64,000 bases of DNA from Raffaelea ambrosiae (GCA_002778195.1 PCDI01000002.1:1116001-1180000), one strand, 5' to 3'. Positions 1 through 14,320 are shown, counted from the stretch's first letter. Notes: generated by a model not told the origin, from the letters alone. Translations and numbers: made by a program.

Positions 1-3000
1 CGAGTTAATAAAGCGAGAACTTATCTTTTTATAAAGCACTTTTAACTTAAGGTTTCGTATTAATAGTTATATTAAGTCTTTTACGTAATACTTTTAAAGC
101 TAATAACGGCGATTATAATACTTCGTTTAAGCTTTTTATACTTTCTTTTAATGTTTTATTATAAAAACTCGCACTTTATTTAACTTTTTCACTCTCGTTA
201 TAATTACGAGTACTCCCTTTTTAATAAAGTCGTTTTTAATTCGTATATATATTTTTAAATAATATTTTATAAAAAGATAAAATAGCGTATTATTAATTAT
301 AACGTTAACCGCGTTATTATACACGTACTTTATTATTAATAAAAGCTTAACTTAATTCGTTTAAAACTCGTTCGTAAACGCGCGTAAGTAGTGTTTTAAC
401 GTTTAATTTATTCTTTCGGTTTAACCATCGGTTTACAAGTAAAACATTATAAAAAAACGTTTTTTAATAAAAAGCTTTACGTAAAGCGTTATTTAATACG
501 TATTAATAAAAACGCTTTTTTAATTTGAAATAGTATCGTATAATACACCGAATTTTATTTCGATTTTTATATATAAAACCTTTATTAACTGGTTTAACGT
601 TATCGTTGTTTTTATAAAGAGGAACTTTACTATCTTCGTAAGCTTGTTTACGATTATTAAAATCGTATTTACGTTTTACTTTTTATAATAGATTTTTAAT
701 AGTTTTATTACGAAATTTATAAAGATTTTTTATTACGGTCTTCGTAAAATAAAAAGTGTTTATAATTAATCGTACGATTTATATCGCGATATCGCTCTTC
801 GTATATACGTTAAATAACTATTAACGTACTCGTGAATATACGTATTTATATACTTTTAAAATAATTTCTTTTTTACTAACTTCTTTATACGAGTTTTTTT
901 AAAGTGTTTCGTTAAAAGGTTATCGTAGTATATTTAAAGGATTTCCCTTTTTATTACTTTTTTTTTTTAAAACGTAAATACGATTTTTAAATCGTAGTAG
1001 TCCTTCTAACCCCACGCTTTAATGTTTAAGAGTGGTCGTAGTTGTCTCGATTTAAGCTTTTAACTACTAAGTCTTCTCGTCACTTACTTATAAAGCTTAA
1101 AACAATTCTATTAATAACGTGTTTATATTTAATATTAACGAATTCTCTTTTTTTAATATAACTTAATACATTTTTAAAAAGACTAACTATTTAAAGTAAG
1201 GATAAAACCGTCGTCGTAGCTTTAACGATAGCTTATTTCGAGGTTATTATTAAAAAGTATTTAAATAGTGAGTTTAAATTTATTAGATTTAAACGAGGGG
1301 GTTTTCGTGCTTTTTACTCGTTTAAAGTGTTATCTTTACGTAGTTAATATAAACCGTACTAAGCGATAACTTCTTTTAAGTTATAACCGCTTTAATCTTA
1401 ACGCGATTAAAATAAATATACGAAACTAACACTTATTTCGCAAACATTAGCCGCGATTTAAAGTTAGAAAGTAGCTTTAACTCTTTCTTTTTATCCGGTT
1501 TTTTTTAATAGTTTAGTCTTTAAAAAAAGTTATTAACGAGATTAGTTTTTTTAACCCAATGTTTAATTTCAAAATTAAAAGAGGTAAAATATATATATTA
1601 TTCAACTTGTTTTTTATTTAACTTTTTTTACTATATAAATATACGTAAGTTAATATAGTTTAATAAAACCTCGATTTTATATTAACTACCCTTTAAGTAT
1701 TAACGCTAGTGTTTAAAAAAATTTATAATTATTATTATCTTTTAATTAAAAGTGTTATATTATAGCTTTAACTCGTTTTATTTTTAAAATTAAAATACGA
1801 TAAAGTATTAACGACCCTCGTCGTTTAATTAAGATAAAATCTCCGCTTTTACAGAGTTTAACGTATTAGTTTCTAATCGTAAGCGGCGCGTTAAGTCGAA
1901 GTGCTTTAATAAAAGAGCGCGAGTAAATTCTTCTTATAATTAATAAAATACTTATATTGCTTTTTTATCGAAGCGCACTCGTTTGAGCTTCTTCTCGTTT
2001 TTTATCCCCTTTAAAAGTTTATTTAACGGGGTTATAATTTTAGAGTACTTTTAAATAAAGCGTTAATAAAAGTTATAAAACTTTAAAAATATTTAAATCT
2101 TTTAGTACGTTTTAAGTAACTTTTAAGTGGTGATAGCTTTTACTCGAGCTAGGTTTATTTATACTTTGATATTAAAAAGGATGAATTTTAAAAACTCGAC
2201 TTAGTTTTAATAGAATTCGCACTTAGTTAAGTTTATAAATAATTATGCTTTTTATAGCTTTTCGAGTATATCTCACACGTGTTTAGTATGTTCGTCTCGG
2301 CTTTTAAAAAACACTAATACGTCATTTATATATATAATATACGTTACGTTAACTAGTTTATAAAAAGCTGTATAAACGTAGTGTTAAAACGTAGTCGGCG
2401 TATTTATAAAGTCGAACGATAAGATTATATACTCGTAGTGTTTATACCGCGTACGGAATACCGTCTTTTACTCGTTTCCTTCTTTAATTCGGATTTAATA
2501 GTAAACGTCTTTAATATCGAGTTTAATAAAGTACTTAACGTTCGAAATCCGGTTTAAAATCTCCGAGATTAATAAAAAAACGTAACGGTTTTTAATCGTA
2601 ACCTTATTAAAGCTTTAATAATCAACGTAGAGCTATAAAGAGCTATCTTTCTTAAGTACGAAAAAGATAAGTGCTTTAATTAAGCTTTTACTTAGTCGAA
2701 TTCGTTCGTTTTATAAGTTTTCTTCGAAATACTTTTATAACTTTTTTAACTCTCGTTCGAATAAAAAGTAAATTATTTCGTAAAAGGGCTACGCTTTATT
2801 AACTAAGTCGATTACGTAATTAGTTTTTCAAACGAGCGGTAATATAACCGCGTTCGTTTCGTTAAATATAAAAATAAAATTAATAAACTCCGTTAATAAA
2901 CCACTATAAAGCCGGCGCTTCGAGGTTACTTCGTTTTTAAAAGAGTATTACTTAAGCTTAATTAATTTAAAGCGATTAAAGAGTATAAAAACTATATATA

Positions 3001-4976
3001 TAATTATAACATTCTTAGTCTTTTTAACGAACTTACGAAGTGTATTAATTATAAGCTTATTTAAACGATAATTAAAACACTATTAACTGCTTTTAATCGT
3101 GTTAATAGTTAAATCCTTTAAAGTCGTTACTTTTAAAAGGATAAAGCTTTTACTCGCCGCTTTTATTTATAAAATGTTTATATAAAGACGTATAAACTCT
3201 TTAATCCAGCTTTAATAATCGATAAGCTTTAATAATACTTTTTATAACGTCGTTAACGTAATAATTAAGCCGTTTACTATTTTTAAACGCAAAGCTTGGT
3301 TTTTTTTTTAAGTTCGACTCGCGTAATAAACTTTAACGAAACGATATCGACTTTTACTCTCGTATTAAAGTTAATAATAGTTTAGTGTTTTCGGTCGGTT
3401 TTTACTACGATTAAGCTATATAATCGTACGTTAATCTTTACTTCGACGAGCGCTTCTTCTTTCGGTTAAATAGAGGCGTTTACGCGTTTTTTGTTTTTTT
3501 TTCCGACTCGACGTTAAGCTTTAGTACACTTTTAACCTTTTAAACTTTTATAAAGTTGGTTTTTAACTTCGTATACTTTAGTGTAATATGTTTTTTTTTT
3601 TCGTAGTTATAACACGTAATGCTTGATCTTTTATTCGTTTTTTTTTAAGCTTTTTTTTCTTTTTCTCCTTTAAACCGCCTTTAAAGCGCGGGTTATTCGC
3701 GCTTTTAAAAGTGTTTTATTATTTTTTTTAAAGTTACTTTACAGCTTTTCTTTTTTTTAACTTTCTCTTTTTTACGTATTGCTTTTAATAGTTTTTCGTA
3801 TGAGTAATAAAAGTATTAAAATCGATAAATTAATAGTCGAAGCCGACTATTAACGATTATTATAGGTTTTTTTATAACTCGAAATAAAAGGTTTTTTTTA
3901 ATAATATTTAAAAAAAGCTTTTATCTTTAACTCGAGGGATTAAAAGTAAAAAAAGAATTCGATTAAACTTTAGTTCTCGTTTTAAACCGTTTTTTAATAT
4001 TATTAATAAACGATTAACGACGAATCTTCGCTTTTAAAAAAGAGCGTTATCGTTTACTTTTTAAAGTAAGTTTACGACCTCTTCGCTCGTTACATTTACT
4101 TTTTTAAGCTTAAGTTAATTAAGTATTACTTTTATTAGTTTTAAAAAGTAGTGTTAAGCTAAAATAAAGTTATTAATACGCGTTTTTTTAAATCGCGAAA
4201 ACGTTACGAAACGGTTTTAAAAACGTTTTTTACCGCTTTAACTTATATATTTCATTATATAAAAGTAAACTTATTCGTAAATTTATTAAAAAAATAAAAT
4301 CTTTATATCGACTTTATCGTCGTAATTATTTTTATCGTAATTCTCGCTCTCGTTAACCTTTAAACTAAGCGTTAATAAATAAATCATATTATAAAAAGTC
4401 GGCTTACGATAGTTTTTAATACTCGCTTACGTTTAAACATTCTTCGTTATTAATATTTAAACCGCTCGAAGTTATAAAGTTTATTATTTAGTTTATAAAA
4501 GCTCGACTTCGATGTTACGAATTTATTTAACGAGTATTAACCGCCTCTTCGCTTATTTAAGCTCGCGGCGGGCTTAAACCGCGACAAGTTCGTCGTTTTT
4601 AACGACCTTTTAAGCCGGCGTAACCGCGAATAGCGTTTCGTTATTAAGTTAATCGCTCGCTTTAACCGCTTTTCCTTCGATATTAAAGAGTGCGATCGTT
4701 ATTAATAAAGAGTCTTTATTAATAATCGTCGTCGTCGTTTGTTTTCGTTTTTACTATTTCGTGTTTAATGTTATCTTCTTTAATCCTTTAAGTAACTTTA
4801 AGTAAAAGATTTAAAAATATTAAGGTAGTACTTGTAGTTAAGTAGAGGATTATAAAAGGTAGAGGTATTTTATTAACGAAGGTAAGATCTCGTAAATTAT
4901 ATAATTAAATCTTATTCTCTTTTCTTTAAAAAGGGTGAGAAGCTTTCGTTATATCGAGGGCTTTTAAAGGGCTTTA
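1..4976 (-). mobile_element. Family 1 gypsy retrotransposon, copy A, internal region, RIP-destroyed, 3' part cut by window edge
   Basis: Remains of a Ty3/gypsy element read on the minus strand. From high to low coordinates the order is gag (about 4,750-3,650), nucleocapsid knuckle remnant (about 3,600-3,640, CYNY where a Cys pair is expected), reverse transcriptase (about 2,900-2,150) and integrase (down to base 1). The RT active-site segment is readable at 2,309-2,347 as NVTYIIYINDVLV, where YINDV stands for the usual YIDDV. Every frame has many stops of the TGG-to-TAG/TAA and CAA-to-TAA kind, and CpA/TpG are almost absent, which is what RIP produces. The left end lies outside the window. 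It aligns throughout with copies B, D and F. Confidence 0.85.
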
Positions 4977-5685
4977 TGCGTGGCGTTTTTAGACCGCGTA
5001 CGAAGCTTTAGTTTTGCGCTACACTTAGAGGTCCGTGCGTGCGCTTCGTAACGCACCTTTCTTCGAGCTTACGCTGGTTGTACAGTTACGTGTTTTATTA
5101 AGGGTGGTACGTGTTTAAGCAGGTTGCGCGTACGTGTTTAAACTGTTCGTAAAGCACGTATTTAAACAGGCTCGCGATATCTTTATATTAAATATATATT
5201 GATATATACTCTTTTTACGTTATTTCTTTTTATAATAACGCTTCGTTAACGCTTCGCGTTAAGTTTTATCTTTAACCGTTAAGAATTAATAATATAACTA
5301 TTAATAAGTTACGCGTTTTTAACTTTTAAAACGGCTTTAAACCGCTTTTATAACCGCGCGTTAAACTATTAACGCTATTAACGCTTAAATAAATCTTTTA
5401 AATTTTAATATTTAAACGTTAAACTATCTTTCTTATTTATACGCCCTCGTTATATCGCTTTTAAACCTTAATTATTATAAAATGGGTTTTTATTTATTTA
5501 TTATTATCGTACGCTCTTCAAGCCGCCTTTATACCGCTTTAATACGTTTAAAGTCTTTATAATTTTTTAACTTATAATTAATATACCGTTATAGTTTCGC
5601 TTATAAGCCGCTTTACTTTTAAAAATAATTTATTTTACTTTTCGCTTTTTTTTTACTACTTCTTAAACTTAAAACCTTACGACTA
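4977..5685 (-). repeat. Family 1 LTR shared by copies A and B, internally deleted form (709 bp)
   Basis: On the plus strand it begins TGCGTGGCG and ends CCTTACGACTA, so in element orientation it runs from TAGTCGTAAGG (ancestral TGG...) to CGCCACGCA, the normal TG...CA LTR ends. It follows copy A gag and precedes copy B 3' sequence, so one LTR serves two tandem elements. Compared with the LTR at 16,552-19,135 it lacks about 1.86 kb between roughly 5,177 and 5,190. The sequences on both sides of that point match the long form closely. Confidence 0.75.
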
Positions 5686-7275
5686 GTTTTTAAAGCTTTA
5701 ATAAAGTTATTAAAAACACGTTATAAAGTTAGTTATATTAATCGAAGAGTATTATATAGTATATTTACGATTCGACTTTAGTTAAGATTATAAATAAGTT
5801 AACGAAGCGAAAACTTATTTTTTTTATAAAGCACTTTTAACTTAAGGTTTTATATTAATAACTATATTAAGTTTTTTATATAATACTCTTAAAGCTAATA
5901 ACGACGGTTATAATACTTCGTTTAAGCTTTTTATACTTTTTATTAATATTTTATTATAAAGATTTATACTTTATTTAACTTTTTCACTTTTATTATAACC
6001 GCGAGTACCCTTTTTTTAATAAAGTCGTTTTTAATTCGTATATATATCTTTAAATAATATTTTATAAAGAGGTAAAATAGCGTATTATTAGTTATAACGT
6101 TAATCGCGTTATTATATACGTACTCCGCTATTAATAAAAGCTTAATTTAATTCGTTTAAAACTCGTTTATAAACGCGCGTAAATAGTGTTTTAACGTTTA
6201 ATTTATTCTTTTAATCTATTTATTAGTTTATGAGTAAAACGCTATAAAAAAGCGTTTTTTTAATTAAAAGCTTTACGTAAAGCGTTGTTTAATACGTATT
6301 AATAAAAACGCTTTTTTAGTTTAAAATAATACCGTATAATATATTAAATCTTATCTCGATTTTTATATATAAAACCTTTATTAATTGGTTTAACGTTATC
6401 GTCGTTTTTATAAAAAAGAACCTTACTATCTTCGTAAACCCATTTACGATTATTAAAATCATATTTACGTTTTACCTTTTATAATAAATCTTTAATAGTT
6501 TTATTACGAAATTTATAAAGATTTCTTATCACGGTTTTTATAAAATAAAAAATGCTTATAACTAGTCGTATAACTTATATCGCGATATCACTCTTCGTAT
6601 ATACGTTAAATAACTATGAACGTACTCGTGAATATACGTATTTATATACTTTTAAAATAATTTCTTTTTTATTAACTTCTTTATACGAGTTTTTTTAAAG
6701 TGTTTCGTTAATAAGCTATCGTAATATACTTAAAAAATCTCTCTTTTTACTACTTCTTCTTTTAAAACATAAATACGATTTTTAAACCGTAGTAGTCCCT
6801 TTAACTTCACGCTTTAATATTTAAAAGTGGTCGTAGTTATCTCAATTTAAGCTTTTAACTATTAAATCTTTTCGTTATTTGTTTATAAAACTTAAAGTAA
6901 CTTTATTAATAACGTGTTTATATTTAATATTAACGAATTTTCCTTTTTTTAACATAGTTTAATATAACTTTAAAAAAACCAACTATTTAAAATAAAAGTA
7001 AAACCGCCGTCGTAACCTTAACGATAGCTCGTTTTAAGGTTATTATTAAAAAGTATTTAAATATTAAACTTAAATTTATTCAATTTAAACGAAGGAGTTT
7101 TCGTACTCTTTATTCGCTTAAAGTATTATTCTCGCGTAACTAATATAAACCGCTTTAAGCGATAGTTCTTTTTAAACCGTAACCGCTTTAATCTTAACGC
7201 GATTAAAATAAGTATATAAAACTAATACTTATTTCGCGAATATTAACCGCGATTCAAAGTTGAAAAGCAGCTTTA

Positions 7276-7399
7276 CTCGTGCCAGGGCCCCACTTGTTTT
7301 TCGGGTCAAAAAACCGCCGCCCCGGAGGGGCGGCTCACTTTTAAGCCCCTTCTAACGAAGGTGCTCACCATTTAAATACACTCACTAGTTAAATACACA
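7276..7399 (+). repeat. Left terminal inverted repeat of the Fot1-like transposon (about 124 bp)
   Basis: It pairs with 9,218-9,341. I find a single mismatch over about 124 bases (A versus G in the AAGCCCC/GAGCCCC segment). It contains a GC-rich palindrome, GCCGCCCC-GGAG-GGGCGGC, at about 7,315-7,335 that could form a hairpin. The repeat is longer than the few tens of bases usual for Fot1-type ends. Confidence 0.9.
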
Positions 7400-7452
7400 C
7401 AATCACCGAAATTATCACCAACTAACTTTAAAAACTTCTACTAAACGCAACC

Positions 7453-9143
7453 ATGGTCGTACACCCGCTAGAATATAAAAGTCGATTACTTAATACAATT
7501 AGTTTTATGAAAAAAAATCCCAAAGCTCTAGTTTGCGTGGTTGCTAAAAAATTTGCTGTTAGTCGGTTTACTCTCGCTCGTCGTCTATCTGGGACACCTT
7601 CTGCTAAAGGGCGCGCTCCTCCCCACACCAAACTTTTATTGAGAGAAGAACATGGTTTTTGTAATTATATTAACTAAAACCTTCGTTATAATCTCCCTTT
7701 TTTTCGTACGTACGTAAAGAGTGTTGTTAACGCTATTTTAAAGAATACTACTAACGTATATAATTCAAATCCTCGTTAAGTCGGAGTTAACTAAACTACT
7801 CGCTTTTTAAAACGTTATAGTTATAAGATATCATCATCGAAAGTACTTAATAAAAAGAGGCGAGATGCCGAAAACCCAAGTACTATTTATAAGTGGTTCT
7901 TAAAGTTTAAAAATATTATAAATAAAAAAGGAGTGAACTTAGAGGATATATAAAATATAAACGAGACTAGCTTTTAAATTGGTGTTATAAACGGTATGAA
8001 TGTTATTATTAGGTTAGAGTGTATATTAAAGTTTGGTTTCTTTAAAAACAGAGAGCTAGCTTTTGTTGTCGAGTTAATATTTATAAAAGGAGACTATATT
8101 CCCCCTTTTATTATTTTAAAAGGAGAACACCACTTTATACGGTGGTACGATAATATAGTAGTAAATTTAAAGAATGATACAACTATTAGTATTAGTTTAA
8201 CTAGATATAATAATGATAGCTTAAACATAGAGTGGATTTAATACTTTAAACGTTGTTTAAAGAAGTACTTTAAAAGCGTAAAAAAATTACTTTTTTTTAA
8301 CGGGTTTAATATATATTATATTATTAAGTTTATTTAATATTATAACGATTACGGTATATACTTCTTTCTTTTTTTATATATTTTATATTAACTAATATAA
8401 AAATTATTTCATTCGGCTTTCCTTCGCATTTAATACACGTTTTATAACCTTTAAATGTTGGTATTTTTCAACCTTTAAAGCATTATTATTTACGCGAAGT
8501 TATTACTTTTATACGATATAATATTAACTCAATTGTTAAAGAAGAGTTTTTTATAAGGCTCGTTAATGTTAGGCAATTAGCGTATAAAAAGAGTATAATA
8601 TTAAACTCTTTTTTAAAGTCTGAGCTTGTGCTTATAAACCCAGACTTAGTAATACGAAACCTCGGTTAGGGTAAAGAGACTATTTCAAAGTAGGAAGTAT
8701 TAACTTTTTTCTCTTCTCCTTTTAATACACTTATTACTTTACGTTAAATATATAAATTAACGCTCGAAGTAAAGGAGACTATTGCTATAAATAGTATCCA
8801 ACCGGATTTAATAGAAAAAGTTGATCGATTAAAGCGAGCAGCTTAACGGGGGCGTGTTGAATTAAACCGGTTAAATAGTAATATAAATAGGTTTAAATAA
8901 GTTAAGAAAAAACGTAACTTATTACATATAGGGCGAAATACACGCTTTTAATAAAGAGGAGTAATACGAGTTGAAGAAAGGAAGAAAATACGTATTAATA
9001 CACTAGCAGACCAAGTAGCAAAAGCAAAGAAGACGCATCTACGAGCAGAAAAAAAATTGGCTATAGCGAAGCGAAAACGGATCGCGGAAGAACAAGCTCA
9101 AGCTCGTTTAATAGCCTTTGAAGAGACGAATCAAGAGGTATAA
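7453..9143 (+). pseudogene. Fot1/pogo-like transposase pseudogene (HTH plus DDE_1)
   Basis: Three separated open stretches read as one transposase. At 7,453-7,677 there is an N-terminal DNA-binding segment starting MVVHPLEYKSRLL with a helix-turn-helix pattern (VVAKKFAVSRFTLARRL). At 7,996-8,241 there is the DDE_1 core segment with PPFIILKGEH and an ending LNIEWI where the family has a conserved LEWL-like end. At about 8,940-9,143 there is a basic C-terminal coil ending EETNQEV and a TAA stop. Stops between them are mainly Q-to-stop and W-to-stop, as expected from RIP. It would have cut and pasted the element; it is not functional now. Confidence 0.85.
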
Positions 9144-9217
9144 TTGTTTTTTTTGTATTTATTTTTCCTGTATTGTTATTTGAATTATCGTTAGTTTTTT
9201 TTTAGTATTTATTATTA

Positions 9218-9341
9218 TGTGTATTTAACTAGTGAGTGTATTTAAATGGTGAGCACCTTCGTTAGAAGGGGCTCAAAAGTGAGCCGCCCCTCCGGGGCGG
9301 CGGTTTTTTGACCCGAAAAACAAGTGGGGCCCTGGCACGAG
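9218..9341 (-). repeat. Right terminal inverted repeat of the Fot1-like transposon (about 124 bp)
   Basis: Inverse copy of 7,276-7,399, ending GGCCCTGGCACGAG directly before the TA target duplication at 9,342-9,343. Confidence 0.9.
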
Positions 9342-12239
9342 TAACTCTTTTTTTTTATTCGGTTTTTTTTAATAGTTCGGTCTTTAAAAAGAGTTATTAA
9401 TGAAATTAGTTTTTTTAACTTAATATTTAAGTTTAAAATCGAAAAAGGTGAAATATATATATTACTTAATCTTACTTTTCGTTTAACTTTTTTTATTATA
9501 TAAATATACGTAAGTTAATATAATTTAATAAAACCTTAATCTTATATCGACCACCTTTTAAATACTAACGTTAGTGTTTAAAAGAATTTATAATTACTAT
9601 TATTTCTTAATTAAAAGTGTTATATCGTAACTTTAACTCGTTTTATTTTTAAAACTAAAATATAATAAAGTATTAATAACTTTCGTCGTTTAATTAAAAT
9701 AAAATCTTCGCTTTTACGAATTTTAACGTATTAATTTTAAACTATAAACAACGCGTTAAATTAAAGTATTTTAATAAAAAAGCGCGAGTAAATTCTTTTT
9801 ATAATTAATAAAATATTTATATCGCTTTTTTATTAAAGCGCATTCGTTTTTTATTTTTTTTAAAAGTTTATTTAACGGGGTTATAATTTTAAAATACTTT
9901 TAAATAAAACGTTAATAAAAGTTATAAAACCTTAAGAATACTTAAATCTTTTAATACGTTTTAAATAACTTTTAAGTAACGATAGCTTTTACCCGAGTTG
10001 GGTTTATCTACACTTTAGTGTTAAAGAGGATGAATTTTAAAAACTCGACTTAGTTTTAATAAAATTCACACTTAACTAAGTTTATAAACAATTATACTTT
10101 TTATAACCTTTTAAACACATCTTATACGTGTTTAATATATTCGTTTTAACTTTTAAAAATCACTAATACGTTATTTATATACGTAATACACGTTACGTCG
10201 ATTAACTCGTAAAAAGCTGTATAAACGTAGTATTAAAACGTAATCGACGTATTTATAAAACCGAACGAGAAAACTATATACTCGTAATACTCGTACCGCG
10301 TACGAAACGCCGTTTTTTACTCGTCTCTTTTTTTAATTCGAATTTAATAGTAAGCGTTATTAATATCGAGCTTAATAAAGTACTTAACGCTTAAAATCCG
10401 GTTTAAAATTTTTAAAATTAATAAAAAAGCGTAACGGTTTTTAATCGTAACTTTATTAAAGCTTTAATAGTTAACGTAAAGCCGTAAAAAGTCGTTTTTT
10501 TAAATATAAAAAAATAAATATTTCGATTAAGCTTTTATTTAATTAAATTCGCTCGTTTTATAAGTTTTCTTCGAAATACTTTCGTAACTCTTTTAACTCT
10601 CGTTTAAATAAAGGGTAAATCGTTTTGTAAAAGAGCTGCGCTTCGTTAACTAAGTTAATTACGTGATTAGTTTTTTAAACGAGTAGTAATATAGCTACGC
10701 TCGTTTCGTTAAATATAAAGGTGAAATTAATAAACTCCGTTAATAAGCTATTATAAAGCCGGCCTTTCGAAGTTACTTCGTTTTTAAAAAGGTATTAATA
10801 ACTTAAGTTTAATTTATTTAAAGCGATTAAAAAGTATAAAAACTATATATACGACTATAGTATTTTTAATCTTTTTAACGAACTTACGAAATACATCGAT
10901 TATAAATTTATTTAAGCGGTGATTAAAACACTATTAACTACTTTCGATTATATTAATAGTTAAATCTTTTAAAGTCGTTACTTTTAAAAAAATAAAGCTT
11001 TTATTTACCGCTTTTATTTATAGAATGTTTATATAAAGCTGTATAAACTCTTTAATCCGGCTTTAATAGTTAGTAAGCTTTAACAACACTTTTTATAACG
11101 TCGTTAACGTAGTAATCGAGCCGTTCGCTATTTTTAAACCGTTTACGAGGCTCGGTTTTTCCTTTTTTTAAGTTCGACTCGCGTAACGAACTTTAACGAA
11201 ACGATATTAACCTTTACTCTCGTATTAAAGTTAACGATAGTTTAATGTTTTTAATCGGGTTTTATTACGGTTAAATTATATAATTATATACCGATCTTTA
11301 TTTTAACGAGCGCTTCTTTCTTTAATTAAATAAAAGCGTTTACGCGTTTTTTATTTTCTTTTTTAACTTAACGTTAAGCTTTAATATACTTTTAACTTTT
11401 TAAACTTTCGTAAGGTTGGTTTTCAACTTTATACACTTCGATACGATATACTTTTTCTCTTCGTAGTTATAATATATAATACTTAACCTTTTATTCGTTT
11501 TCTTTTTAAGCTTTTCTTCTTTTTTCTCTTTTAAAGCCCTGATTTATAAATGCTCAGTACCGTACTACCCAGTACGAAGTGGGTTAAATCACTGCTTATA
11601 CTTGATTTAACACTAAAATCAATAAGGGACTCATGTAGTTTTTATGTAATAAAATAAAAATACTTAAAAATTAGTAAAACGGCAGGATTTCACGTATTTA
11701 TTATAAACGATACACCTTTAGCTGATTTTTGCGGTGGCTAGGGTGTTTTGTTAGTTAAAAAGGTGTGGCTGGAGGAGGGGTGTTGTTGTAAGTTGAAATA
11801 AAGCTGTTCGTAATGATTTTATAGTGTTTAGTAATAAATCTCTATGTTTTATACACATAATAATTAGTTGAAATAGCAAACGAAGAAGATAATGAAAATG
11901 TTAGATATTCTACTCTTTTCTTCTTACTTTTTGGCTTAATTTTTATTAAGCTCGTAAAGCGAATATAAATACAAGCCGCTATTATTATTAATATAGTCTT
12001 ATTACTAAAGATACGTATTATCGATAGTATTCAATTAGTAAACGATATTATAATAATGTTAAATCGAACCTTTAAGCATTTCTTTCGTATATAAAAGTTA
12101 ACTTTTCGAGCGCTCGTTAGTTGATTAAATACTCATACAAAGTTAATAGTAACACTATATCTTTTAACGAAACATTAAGTACTCATCTTTATATAAATAC
12201 TAATATATAATAATATATAACGATTAACTATATATAGAT

Positions 12240-12960
12240 TTCGTATTAGTTAAGCTATCGTTAATAAAGTGGTAAATAAAGTGCTTAAAATGTTTATTAC
12301 TTTATATAAACATTTCGTAAAGCTCTTTACTACTAACTAGCTTAATATAAAGATTAAGATAAATAGTAGGTTAAATAACTTTAATAAATGTATTAAAGCG
12401 ATCGACGACACGTATATACCTATGTATGTTAAAGGGATAAATTTAACGCTTTTTCGGAGTAAGAAAGGGAACTTAAGTTAAAATATATTCGCGATAGTCC
12501 GCTTTGACTATACGTTTAGTTACGTGTTATTAAAGTAAAAAGTTCGATAAATAATGCATCGTTGTTTTAACAAGTATTAAGAAGAGGATTTATAATACCG
12601 CTTTTTTAATATTATATTAAAAACGCTGGTTTTATAAACAGGTAAAGTGTGGTAATACCGTATTTAAATATTATGTATTATTTAAAAGATTAGAGATATA
12701 AAAGGCGGCCGGTATTAAATAAGAAAGAGTTATACAATTATCGACATGTTTAAATTAAGTGCGTCGTTAAAAGGGTATTTAGTTAGCTTAAAAGGAAGTT
12801 TCGTATTATTTAGCGTTTAATACTAAAGTATAATTTATAAGAGTAAATTAGGTAAGTTTATGCTATTACTAAGCTTTATAACTTTATTAAAAAGTAAAAA
12901 ATATTTAAAGGGGGGTTAAATATAGCTTTAAATACTTAAATAAAGCTTCAAACAGCAGAT
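12240..12960 (+). pseudogene. Harbinger-type DDE_Tnp_4 transposase pseudogene
   Basis: A single frame with RIP stops reads AIDDTYIPMYVKGINLT at about 12,396-12,450, matching the family's AIDGTHIP first catalytic Asp. It is followed by a FRSKKGNLS..NIFAIVRFDYTFSYVL segment (family FRNRKG..SQNV). Further on, KGGRY..IRKSYTIIDMF corresponds to the YRGVRYH...ELYNYRH region and LVSLKGSFVL to the C-terminal RNVVERIFGVLK-type region. Stops are mostly TAA/TAG replacing CAA or TGG. The 5' end of the gene was not placed exactly. No function is left. Confidence 0.75.
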
Positions 12961-14320
12961 ATACGTATTAAGGTAGTTATAAAAGAAAATCCGCATTAAA
13001 CACGATATTTTATAACGATCTCGCTTTGAAAGAGGGAGAGAAGAGACGTAAATAGTTGAAATTATAGAGAGAGTTAGCTTTTTAGTTAAAGTTAAATAAA
13101 AAGTGAGGATTTCTAATAGCTTTTTTGGTAGAAGAGAGAGAGAAGAGCCCGATATAAATATTAAAACTTTAAAATAGGTATGAGTTATTAGTGTACGAAC
13201 CTTAAAAGTGGTCCGTGTATAGCTCGAATAAGCAATTAAGCAATTACGTAAACAGCTTTATAAGAGTTATTAAGATTATTTTAATAAAAATCTTATAATA
13301 CTTTTTAAAAACATAAAAAAACTACCTTAAAAAACAGCTTAAACTATAATCTTAAACTATATACGAATATATTGCTTTTTAATCTTTATAATAACATTCG
13401 GTTTATTAATAAGTGAGTTTTATACTATTACCGTATTTAAGTTTCGTAACTTCTTTATATAAATAACGAACTAAGCTATTAAAAGCTTATTAAAGAAAAG
13501 TCGGTTGAAATCGTTAATCGTAATAAACATTTAAACGTTAGTATTTAATAAGTTGTTAATAAAAGAGGTAGTAAGCTCTTTTAACTTATTTATATATCGC
13601 TTTATAACTAACGTCTTTTTATACTTCCGTTATAAGTGTACCTCACCTTGCTTTATATTAAATAACTCTCGTATTTTACGAGGAAGTACTTAATTAAAAT
13701 TAAGATTAATAAACCTCGTTATAAAACGCTTTTTATTATCGTTAACACTCGTTTTTAACACTAACGTATTATTAAAGCTTTTACTTAAATTAATAACAGC
13801 TTCGCTAACTGTTTAAATAAATCTATTAACAGCTTTTTCTTAATAAAAAACCTTTTTATACACGTTAAAGTCTTTTAACGATATAGTCTTTACTCAAGTA
13901 TAACCTTGGGTAAACTTGTGTTTAATGAAAAAAGACTGCTATTTTTCCTCGCTATTTGTTTTTAACAACTTAGTGACTTCATTATAGTTAACACTTAATT
14001 ACTCGTAAAAACTCAATTATAAATAATATCGCTTTTTCTTCGTATCGTATTTAAACTTAATAACTTTTAAACGTTAAAAATATTAAAGTTAGCGCTTTTA
14101 AACTTCTTTATAAACTCTCTTTTATACGTTTATATATAACCTCGTTTTCGTTAAGTTATTAAATAAGCCGTCTTTTTTACACTATAAAAACATTCGTATA
14201 ATCTCGGTAGTTATTTACGTCGAGTATACGATTTTTCTCGCTTTTTTTCAACTTTTATTAAAAGTAGGTGTTAAAGTAAAAGCCGAAGTAGCAGAGACGA
14301 AAGTAAATATTAAAGTAAAA

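Larger units (their letters stand above)
7276..9341 (+). mobile_element. Fot1/pogo-like DNA transposon (Tc1-mariner superfamily), 2,066 bp, inside copy B
   Basis: Both ends are visible: CTCGTGCCAGGGCCCC at 7,276 and its exact inverse ending at 9,341. The flanking TA at 7,274-7,275 and 9,342-9,343 is a target duplication. The empty site is seen in copy A (near 1,470) and copy F (near 44,860) as CTTTAACTC. TA duplication, long inverted repeats and a transposase with an N-terminal HTH and DDE core place it in the Fot1/pogo group. Its base composition is far less distorted than the surrounding gypsy copy, so it arrived later or was mutated less. Confidence 0.9.
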
